This document shows positions 54,405-61,357 of a stretch of 64,000 bases of DNA, piece after piece. Both the position numbers and the translations under genes were made by a program. Position 1 is the stretch's first letter. Every line of letters begins with the position of its first letter. The notes beneath the pieces were generated by a model that was given only the letters and a program-made list of their open reading frames with translations, was not told the DNA's origin and did not search any database. Source of the stretch: Methylococcaceae bacterium (GTDB lineage Bacteria > Pseudomonadota > Gammaproteobacteria > Methylococcales > Methylomonadaceae); assembly GCA_013140705.1 (NCBI GenBank), contig JABFSH010000008.1, positions 62,001-126,000 of the forward strand, read 5' to 3'.

Positions 54405-55340
54405 TTATCTGAACATGTTTCCGTTAGCACCGGCAGCAGGTGTTATGCCAACACCCCAACCAGGGAACTGCAATGCATTGATGTCGTCAGCCGATGGTTT
54501 GACAGTGATCGTGAAAACCGGATTAGTACCGCCCGCTGGCACACAGTTGGCAGGATATGGGTTGACAACAGGATCGCGATTAATTGTCAGATTCGTTGTG
54601 GCGGCACCATTTTCTGTAACTTGAGGAGGGAAGGCACTGGTAGCAAGACCCGGCGTGGTGTTATCAAGCCACAGGTTATAGCCGATGCCGGCAGTCTCCG
54701 AACCCGGAAGACCGGCAGGATTAGCCGCAACGAAAGGTGGCTGGGGCGTTGGCTTGGAGATATCAGCCACTGCAACAGCGATCACCAATTTGTCTGCGCA
54801 CAAATCAGCAGTTGTCAAGGCATTTGGATTGGCGGCAGGTAAAATTGATCTGAAATGCGGGGCAGCAAAGCGGAAAGGCACTTCACCGTGCAGGTTAACT
54901 TGCAGCAAACCTTTGGTTGATACCCAGCCAATGGTTTGATTGGAGGCATTGGCCTGTTCAATTTGCTGACTAAAAACATCTTTGCTTTGCACCAATTGTG
55001 GCGCACCGGCTACAGAAACCCATGGCAAAAGACCTGTTGTGTTGGCACCAGCCGCGCTGGTTGAAAAGAAATCACCCAGGTTGCTAACCGAGGCACCTAC
55101 GCCGGTACGACCCAGTATAGGATTGACGGTCGGGAACACAACCGATTGAGCAACAACCGGTGTTGGAGGAGTAGTATGGTTAACTGCATGATTAACGCCG
55201 ACACGGCTGAAGCCTGTTCCGCCACTGTTAATTGCATTCAAAATACTGGCATGCGCAAAAGCTGCCTGGCCTGCGCCCATCATTAATACTGTGCCTACAC
55301 CTAATGTAACTGCTTTCAATTGTTTAGCGCTTAATTTCAT
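54405..55340 (-). CDS. Secreted protein of unknown family with predicted mature N-terminal His
   Basis: 311 residues; I do not recognise the family. The signal ends QAAFA, so the mature chain begins HASILNAINSGG. It is Pro/Ala/Asn-rich, with NHAVNHTT near 50, VNLHGEVPFRFAAPHFR near 165 and one Cys pair (DLCADK, PANCVP). There is no exosortase tail. A strong AAGGAGGA ribosome-binding site precedes the start. The N-terminal His and internal His make it worth comparing with the copper-binding MopE/CorA proteins of methanotrophs, since SACCP-like partners occur in this window. No sequence match is claimed. Confidence 0.7.
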   Translation of the reverse strand: MKLSAKQLKAVTLGVGTVLMMGAGQAAFAHASILNAINSGGTGFSRVGVNHAVNHTTPPTPVVAQSVVFPTVNPILGRTGVGASVSNLGDFFSTSAAGANTTGLLPWVSVAGAPQLVQSKDVFSQQIEQANASNQTIGWVSTKGLLQVNLHGEVPFRFAAPHFRSILPAANPNALTTADLCADKLVIAVAVADISKPTPQPPFVAANPAGLPGSETAGIGYNLWLDNTTPGLATSAFPPQVTENGAATTNLTINRDPVVNPYPANCVPAGGTNPVFTITVKPSADDINALQFPGWGVGITPAAGANGNMFR

Positions 55341-55680
55341 AAAGTCCTCCTTCGGACATTGACAGTAATTTTTTTATAATTTAGCGACTTTGATTTTAAA
55401 TTGCCCTACCCTGGCAATACACGAAGTCACTGCGATATATGCATGCACCATTCGTGCCAAACATATAACAAGCACCCGATTTTGTACACCCAGGCAGACT
55501 TGTCTGAAATCCAGTGCTTACAGGCTTGTTATACAACGATTTTACGACTCCATGCCGGCGCCATAGAACAATGATCGCAAATTTCACAAGCTTAAGCACG
55601 CTGCTCTACTTAAGCTTTAATATTCTATCACTGCCGATAAGTTCAATTAGGTGTTTTTATTTTGAAATCCCGATAATTAT

Positions 55681-55844
55681 CCTAAAAAAATCAGTTGAAA
55701 GGCGTGAAATCCGTTCGTGCTGAGTTTATCGAAGTATGAGCTGATTTCACAACAAACCTACTGGGTGAGCATTCCAAATCCCGTACATCCTTCGACTGCG
55801 CTCAGGACGAACGGGATTTGGAATGCTTATCTGATTTTTCTAGG
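55681..55844. mobile_element. Family D MITE-like element, copy 3 (without the 70-bp insert)
   Basis: 164 bp, ends CCTAAAAAAATCAGTTGA and TATCTGATTTTTCTAGG, flanked by the 5-bp direct repeat ATTAT (55676-55680 and 55845-55849). CGTTCGTGCTGAGTTTATCG is the uninterrupted version of the site filled in copies 1 and 2. Confidence 0.72.
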
Positions 55845-55938
55845 ATTATTGTTTAATTTATTGATTTTACAGGCTTTCGATTTTTACTTACTTTGTTTGA
55901 AGGTTATTGCACTTAATTGATGGTCGACTCAATATCCA

Positions 55939-56154
55939 TCCTGATTACCCACAAGCCTCAGCTGAAATAGCAAACACTGAAGTATACGTCACCCCGGCAG
56001 ATTGCCGGTATCCAAAACACAGGGATGTGACTCGTCAGTAAAGTTAATCGCCGGGTTTACATCCATGTAGCCTGGACCCCGGCAATCTGCCGGGGTGACG
56101 TTCCTTGGTAAACTTATTGTTTTTATGTTGGATGAAGCTTATATGTAATCAGGA
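55939..56154. mobile_element. Family C element, complete copy
   Basis: 216 bp, ends TCCTGATTACCCACAAGCCT and GAAGCTTATATGTAATCAGGA, flanked by the 6-bp direct repeat TATCCA (55933-55938 and 56155-56160). The inside forms CACCCCGGCAGATTGCCGGT...CCCCGGCAATCTGCCGGGGT. Confidence 0.75.
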
Positions 56155-56183
56155 TATCCATTGTCGAGAATTATCAACCAGGC

Positions 56184-56292
56184 AAAATGGGGCATTTGAC
56201 ACACTTGTTATCCGCTAGTTACGTGGCCTGCAGGTTGAGTGTGTCATATGACGCATATTCAGTGTGTTAAATAACACAGTTTAATTATTTGT
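56184..56292. repeat. Family F triple-palindrome module
   Basis: A degenerate first palindrome (GGGCATTTGACACAC), TTACGTGGCCTGCAGG, then GTGTGTCATATGACGCA and GTTAAATAACACAGTTTAAT. Same order as at 56910 and 58856. Confidence 0.55.
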
Positions 56293-56394
56293 GGCTGAAT
56301 CTGTTTTGGGCTGCGAGCATAATTATTATTTTGTACTAAACTATGTGACCCTCCTTAAACCGACAGGGCCTTGAACCGGGACGCCATTAAGCTC

Positions 56395-56579
56395 CAGTGC
56401 AGGCTTAACCCTTCGTCCTGAGCACTTCGACTGCACTCAGGAGAGCCTTATCGGTAAGCCGTTCATGGTTCGACAAGCTCACCACGAACGGCTTATCCTG
56501 CTACCCCACATGAAATGAACGGCTTATCCTGCCCTACTTGAAATGGACATGGCGCTATAACTAAAAACCGCACTTTTAA
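56395..56579. repeat. Family E body with REP palindromes
   Basis: CAGTGCAGGCTTAACCCTTC, REP cores and GAAATGGACATGGCGCTATA then ACCGCACTTTTAA, interrupted at its right end by family B copy 4. Confidence 0.55.
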
Positions 56580-56855
56580 TTCTACTTTGTCAGATTACCT
56601 AAGCCGGATAAACCGGAACCAAAATACAAATGACTTATCTCTATGTTTTTAAATAGAAATTAGACAATTCTTGTCAAAAAATGTAAAGACTTGGCTGGTA
56701 AGAGACTAATCACTATTTTCCACTATCGTCTTTCCGGCATGGATTGCCGGAATCCAGGTGTCATGGATGAATTTAAGCCCGCCATCCATGGCACTGGATA
56801 CCCGCTCCAGGCGAGTAGAGTATGTCGAGCTTGAGCATAATCTGACAAAGTAGAA
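56580..56855. mobile_element. Family B MITE-like element, copy 4, with a 107-bp internal insertion
   Basis: Ends TTCTACTTTGTCAGATTAC and TAATCTGACAAAGTAGAA, flanked by TTAA on both sides, inside what would otherwise read CTTTTAATCACACCC. Compared with copy 6, 107 bp (56601-56707) is inserted between ATTACCT and AATCACTATTTTCC. Confidence 0.75.
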
Positions 56856-56909
56856 TTAATCACACCCGTTTAACCAATGGGTGAAGAAAGGGATTGACAA
56901 AGCATCGGA

Positions 56910-57014
56910 AATAAAAACTGTGTTATATGACACACTTTTGATTCACGTATTTCGTGGCCTGCAGTGGAACTGTGTCATATAACACAGTTCAGGTGCGTTA
57001 AATAACACAGTTTA
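56910..57014. repeat. Family F triple-palindrome module
   Basis: CTGTGTTATATGACACAC, CGTGGCCTGCAG, AACTGTGTCATATAACACAG and GTTAAATAACACAGTTTAAT, the best-preserved copy. It lies 3' of the PEP-CTERM subtilase-like gene. Confidence 0.55.
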
Positions 57015-57163
57015 ATTATATTTTCGATGGGTTTCATGCTTTTCACTTGCAAATTTCAATTCTTGAACTATGTTTCCCGTCCATTTTCTGCAATGCTGGC
57101 AGTCCGAGTGAAATCGCCCATCGTTATCCAGGTCAATTTCACGCAGCAGACAATCGAAGATAA

Positions 57164-57296
57164 GAGAATCTCTAATAATTGCACTTCGACAAGGCTCTAC
57201 TGAGCGCAGTCGAAGTATGGATGGAAAAATACCTCTCCGTAGCAGCAAGCCATCCGTTCGCACTGAGCTTGTCGAAGTGCAATTATAGAAGCTCCC
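57164..57296. repeat. Family J element
   Basis: GAGAATCTCTAATAATTGCA and GTGCAATTATAGAAGCTCCC are the ends, with REP palindromes inside. The flanks (ATAA, TTAA) give only a weak duplication. The 57012-57163 stretch next to it holds nothing I can assign. Confidence 0.45.
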
Positions 57297-57343
57297 TTAA
57301 CTTCTAAATTCATCCCGATTGCGCTGACAAACCCGCCTAAAGC

Positions 57344-58837
57344 TCAGAGCTTACGGCGACGGGCAGCGACAGCCAGCCCGGCGATTGCGCTGGCGAACAG
57401 ATAAACCGCACCCGGCAGCGGCACGGGCGCGGCTTGCAGAGTATTCATCTGCCAGGCCAGCGCGTAATCCCAGGAGAAATTACCGGTTTCGCCGGCCTTG
57501 ACCTGCAACTCATAGTCATGGCCCGTGATCAAACTCACCCAGAGATTCTCGGTGTTATCGAGAGTGCTGGCCGACAGCGCTGTCGTGGTTTGCGTGGTCA
57601 CATCAAACAATTCCAGATTCAGATTGTGCAAGGTGGTCGCAAGACCGCTGTTATTGGCCACTCCCAGGTTCCAGACCAAAGCGGCCGTCAGGGTCATGTC
57701 GGCCGTGGCATTAAAGGCATAGGTTGCCGTGCGATTGGCGCCGGCACTGCCGCCGAATGCGGCATCGTAATCAAAGCCATAGTTAGCAATGGCACCGGCA
57801 TTGCTGCCGCCATCCTGCAAACTGTTTTGTTCGCCGGCGGCAATAATTTGATAGCTGTGCAGAATATTGATCTGCCCGGCGCCAAAGCGATCATCCAGGC
57901 CGTTACTGGTCTGATGGCCGCTGCTGCGATAATCGGTAATATTTGCAGGCGCCAGAAAGCCATTGGCCGTTACCCGGTCCGCACCGGCCATCAACGCGGC
58001 TTTAATGGTTTCGGAGCGTTCTGCATTATAAAGTGTACCAACACCGTTCACAGTGGTTGAGCCTTTCGACAGGCCCAGACCACCGGCATGACCGGTTTCA
58101 ACCAGCAAGGCGGCGGCCGCCGATACAATCGGCGTGGCTGCGCTGGTTGTGGTCTCGGGCGCCACCAGGTCAGGCCGCGTGCGTCCTGCCACATAAACCG
58201 AATCAATAGCATCGGCCCCGGCATCATGGCCACCGTCGGTTCTGCCGACTGCAATGACGTTATAGGCATTGCCCAGTAATGGCGAAAAGCTGCTGCTGTT
58301 GGCCATGCCGACAACCTGGATGGTTTCATTGCGCTCAACCTGGCGATCAACGTATCGCAATATCGCACTGTCATCAGCCGATGTAGCCCCGGCGCCAACC
58401 CAGCTATGATTGGCAATTCGACTGCCGTTAACCGGCGCCTGCACCGTGTTTGTGGCAATGCTGTTGAGCCAGTTGTTGACTTCATAGCTGCTGATCTGCG
58501 TAATTCCGGCTGCAATAGCATTGGAACCGTAAAATAATGCACCGACGCCACTTGCATGGCTGGACGGTGATGTGCTGGTCAGGCCGGGAAAACTGAAGTT
58601 TTTGTCAAGGGCAAACTGCGTGCTATCCGGCGCAAAAACGGGGAAAGCTGAATCAGCGGTCGGCACCTGTGAGGCTTCCACTTGAGTGACGCTGACTCCG
58701 ACTCCTGCCGGTGTACTTGTTCCCAGCCAGTCAGCCAGCGCGGTATAACCAATATCGGTCTGATAATCCGCCAGGGTTGGCGACGTCCAGCACAGGACCG
58801 GAATAAGGCAGAGCCAGCGGTTGTTATAATTTTTCAT
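57344..58837 (-). CDS. PEP/VPLPG-CTERM subtilisin-like (S8) serine peptidase
   Basis: 497 residues from the ATG at 58837, with GAGAGA ahead; a frame from 58867 adds ten residues that read into a repeat. The signal ends PTLA. Subtilase landmarks are GVGVSVTQVEAS at ~45-56 (where the catalytic Asp should be; here Q-V-E), SSHASGVGALFYG with His 94, ANHSWVG with Asn 143, and TTTSAATPIVSAAAALL with Ser 232. A C-terminal beta domain (~370-465) precedes the tail APVPLPGAVYLFASAIAGL plus ARRRK. If Glu 54 replaces the Asp, this may belong to a Glu-type subgroup or be impaired. It may trim or mature surface proteins. Confidence 0.8.
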   Translation of the reverse strand: MKNYNNRWLCLIPVLCWTSPTLADYQTDIGYTALADWLGTSTPAGVGVSVTQVEASQVPTADSAFPVFAPDSTQFALDKNFSFPGLTSTSPSSHASGVGALFYGSNAIAAGITQISSYEVNNWLNSIATNTVQAPVNGSRIANHSWVGAGATSADDSAILRYVDRQVERNETIQVVGMANSSSFSPLLGNAYNVIAVGRTDGGHDAGADAIDSVYVAGRTRPDLVAPETTTSAATPIVSAAAALLVETGHAGGLGLSKGSTTVNGVGTLYNAERSETIKAALMAGADRVTANGFLAPANITDYRSSGHQTSNGLDDRFGAGQINILHSYQIIAAGEQNSLQDGGSNAGAIANYGFDYDAAFGGSAGANRTATYAFNATADMTLTAALVWNLGVANNSGLATTLHNLNLELFDVTTQTTTALSASTLDNTENLWVSLITGHDYELQVKAGETGNFSWDYALAWQMNTLQAAPVPLPGAVYLFASAIAGLAVAARRRKL

Positions 58838-58855
58838 GAATCTCTCTCTTTTGCA

Positions 58856-58957
58856 AAAATGGGTCATATGACACAGTTTGATGCCGCCAGTTACGCGGCC
58901 TCCAGGGAAAGTGCGTCATATGACACAGTAACGCTACGTTAAATAACACAGTTTAAT
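58856..58957. repeat. Family F triple-palindrome module, directly upstream of the peptidase gene
   Basis: GGGTCATATGACACAG, TTACGCGGCCTCCAGG, GCGTCATATGACACAG and GTTAAATAACACAGTTTAAT end ~20 bp before the peptidase start. This is the one copy placed where it could act as an operator. The rest of 58838-59247 holds part of a family G repeat (59008-59085). Confidence 0.5.
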
Positions 58958-59247
58958 TGAGGTAGCTGCAAAACGCGCCAGTTAGTCCTAAAGAAAACGC
59001 TTGGGCTTATAGAAGCCCACTTAGCACGAACGGCTTGCCGGGCGATTTTGCTATTTCGGGAAGATATTTTTAGCGGAATACTAAACGAGGTGATCCCCAA
59101 AGCATGGTTCCGGCATACCCACCGGGGCACAAGTGGATATGCCGGAACAATGCCTTGACTGAAGCATCCTGCCAATCAGTCTTGGTCAATGAAATAACCA
59201 CGTTGGCGGGGTCTGGGCCAACGTGGTGTCCTGCGGGTTAGAGCCGT

Positions 59248-60078
59248 TTAAAGCGCTATTTTCTTGCTGCTTTTACGATTCAGGCCAAGTACCGTCATCA
59301 TGCCGGTCAGGAACAGCCAAACCGCTCCCGGTACCGGCACGGAAGACACAGAGACCACACCATTAATGGTAACTGCCTTGCTTGAGTTGAACAGCGAACT
59401 CAACGTACCATTGCTCGTACTGCCATCCAGGGCTTTGACCAGATTAAAGAAGCCAGAACTTAAACCAGCCAGCCATAAGCTTTCACCCAGTGATCCACCC
59501 GTCAAACCAGGCACCGTCGTTGCCCAGCCTCCGGTAAATTGAGTGTTAAAACCTAACGCAAAACCGCCAAAGGTGCCGATGGCATCGGCGGTACCGTTGG
59601 TAGGATTTATATCCAGCAAATTGGCCTTTAACAACAACTGGTTTGGCTTGGCCGTCCAGGAGGTCGGGCCAAAGTTACCGGCCGGCAATGAACCGTTGAT
59701 TTGCAGATAGTTGGTTAACGACGTGGAACCAATTGAGGTAATCAATTTGCCTGCGGAATTGAAATTGGCCTCATACTTGATTTTATCGCTGCCTACCGCG
59801 TAACTTTTGAATGTTGATCCGTTCAACGAGTCAAAAACAGCGGTAGTACCGGAACCGGTCAGCTTCCAGTAAGTATTCGCGCCCGTGCCAAACTTTTGTA
59901 CTTTAACCACTTCGTTAGTACTTAAAAAGTTTGGGAAACTTGGGGCGATAATACCCGGTGCAGTAAATCCGGGCAAAGTGCTTGAAGCCGTCGGAAGACT
60001 TAAAGCTGCATGACCCGCAGTCGCTGCCAAAGGTAACACGAGGGCTAACGCCCATCGCGCATGGTCAATTACTTTCAT
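59248..60078 (-). CDS. PEP/VPxPG-CTERM sorted protein
   Basis: 276 residues. The signal ends GHAA. The body is beta-rich and Ser/Gly/Asn-rich (TNEVVKVQKFGTGANTYWKL, FGGFALGFNTQFTGGW), with no family recognised. The tail is SVPVPGAVWLFLTGMMTVLGL plus NRKSSKK. An AAGGAG ribosome-binding site is embedded in a CCTTAATTAATTAAGG palindrome immediately after a structured RNA motif, so translation may be controlled by the leader. A sigma-54-type promoter lies ~470 bp upstream. Confidence 0.8.
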   Translation of the reverse strand: MKVIDHARWALALVLPLAATAGHAALSLPTASSTLPGFTAPGIIAPSFPNFLSTNEVVKVQKFGTGANTYWKLTGSGTTAVFDSLNGSTFKSYAVGSDKIKYEANFNSAGKLITSIGSTSLTNYLQINGSLPAGNFGPTSWTAKPNQLLLKANLLDINPTNGTADAIGTFGGFALGFNTQFTGGWATTVPGLTGGSLGESLWLAGLSSGFFNLVKALDGSTSNGTLSSLFNSSKAVTINGVVSVSSVPVPGAVWLFLTGMMTVLGLNRKSSKKIAL

Positions 60079-60098
60079 TAATAACTCCTTAATTAATT

Positions 60099-60178
60099 AA
60101 GGTGGCAACCCGGCTATCTTGTGCATTAAGCCTCAAGACCCGCAGATTTCCGCCCCCGCCTCACGGCAGGTTAGGCTT
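60099..60178 (-). ncRNA. Structured leader RNA motif, GEMM-I-like, next to the ribosome-binding site
   Basis: On the minus strand: AGCCUAACC, a perfect UGCC-GUGA-GGCG stem with a GNRA loop, GGGGCGGAAAUCUGCGGGUC, a variable hairpin, then AGAUAGCCGGGUUGCCACC. It shares order and key bases with the leader motif at 25307 and resembles GEMM-I (GGGACGCAAAGCC, CGGGUCU, GCCGGGUUGCC). It ends ~20 nt before the start codon, where CCTTAATTAATTAAGG could sequester the AAGGAG ribosome-binding site. Confidence 0.42.
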
Positions 60179-60546
60179 TTTCACACTCAGCTTGGTAATA
60201 AGAAACACGAAACCAGGCAATATTCACCGGGTTTCCCCACCATGCAGTTATGGGTACCTTCCAAAGCGCCTTAACCCCCAACATTTTTATCTGCCTGTTA
60301 GTGCTGATGCACGTAAAGTCAATAAAAAGGCTGTTGTAGTCGACTCTGTATTGCAGGACAATTGCTTGATGCGATTGTCCCGCCAATTGATATTACTTTT
60401 ATTTAAGAGTCGCAGGGCGTTCAGTTACCTTGAAAGACATGTAATACTTGTATTTGGATTAGCCAGCAAACACCAAAGAACCCAAAAGCAACTCAACAAT
60501 CTTCCTTCAAAGCAACCCAACCTATTTTAAAAGCATGGCACATTTA

Positions 60547-60566
60547 TAAAGCAATACTTGTGCCAC
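60547..60566 (-). promoter_or_regulatory. Sigma-54-type promoter (-24/-12), near-consensus
   Basis: On the minus strand AGTGGCACAAGTATTGCTTT is an almost exact TGGCAC-N5-TTGCT match with GG-N10-GC. The transcript would contain the structured leader at 60099-60178. Confidence 0.65.
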
Positions 60567-60644
60567 TATTGTCGCCAATTCGGTAAAAATGAAACTCCAA
60601 ACTAGCGCTTCGAACCTGTAATATCAGACCCGATAAGTTGTTAG

Positions 60645-61013
60645 TAGGGTGGCAGGTTAAGCCGTTCGTGGTGAGCTTGTCGAACCATGAACGACTTAAC
60701 AGATCATCCTTCGACTAGGCTCAGGACGATCGGGATTTGGAATGCTCAACTGATTTTTATAGGATGATGGGGGTAATTAAATGTGTGGTTTTAAGTTGTA
60801 GCTCCATGTCCATTTGATGTAGGGTGGCAGGTTAAGCCGTTCGTGGTGAGCTTGTCGAACCATGAACGGCTTAACCGATCATCCTTCGACAAGGCTCAGG
60901 ACGAACGGGATTTGGAATACTCATCTGATTTTTATAGGATGATGGGGGTAATTAAATGTGCGGTTTTAAGTTGTAGCGCCATGTGCATTTCATGTAGGGT
61001 GGCAGGTTAAGCC
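60645..61013. repeat. Tandem duplication of a composite repeat
   Basis: GTAGGGTGGCAGGTTAAGCC begins units near 60645 and 60818 and again, shortened, near 60995. Each unit (~175 bp) joins a family E body, REP palindromes and a family D right end (TGATTTTTATAGGATGATGG). Confidence 0.65.
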
Positions 61014-61136
61014 TGTCCTGGAGCTTAAACCTCACTTTTAATCGCCCCTCCGTGAATGATACAAAAATTCAAATGCACAGGCATTTATTTTATAATTGCC
61101 TTATGCTTACGGATTAGATATCGTCTGCGGACTTTG

Positions 61137-61320
61137 TTCTACTTTGTCAGATTGCCTGGTAATTATTTTTAAAGCCCGTCTTTCCGGCATGGATTGCAGG
61201 GCCCGATAGAGTGCTAAACGAATCCAGGTTCCACGGATGGATTCGAGCTTGCCATCCTTGGCGCTGGATACCCGCTTCCAGGCGAGTATGACGAGCTCGT
61301 GAAAATCTGAAAAATTAGAA
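61137..61320. mobile_element. Family B MITE-like element, copy 5 (decayed right end)
   Basis: 184 bp. The left end TTCTACTTTGTCAGATTGCC is intact, but the right end is AAATCTGAAAAATTAGAA. It ends 37 bp before the sugar transferase gene, so it may carry or disrupt that gene's promoter. Confidence 0.65.
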
Positions 61321-61357
61321 TTAATTAACTTCAATCTCACTCGATTTAAACCTGTCC

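Noticed and set aside
55396-55599. 67-residue Cys-containing open frame on the minus strand upstream of the 54405 gene
   Set aside because: It begins with GTG without a convincing ribosome-binding site and has no signal or family; it could be a leader peptide but the evidence is too thin.
57012-57263. 83-residue minus-strand frame with DCQHCRKW
   Set aside because: The N-terminal part is family J repeat sequence. The C-terminal 45 residues could be a gene remnant, but nothing identifies it.
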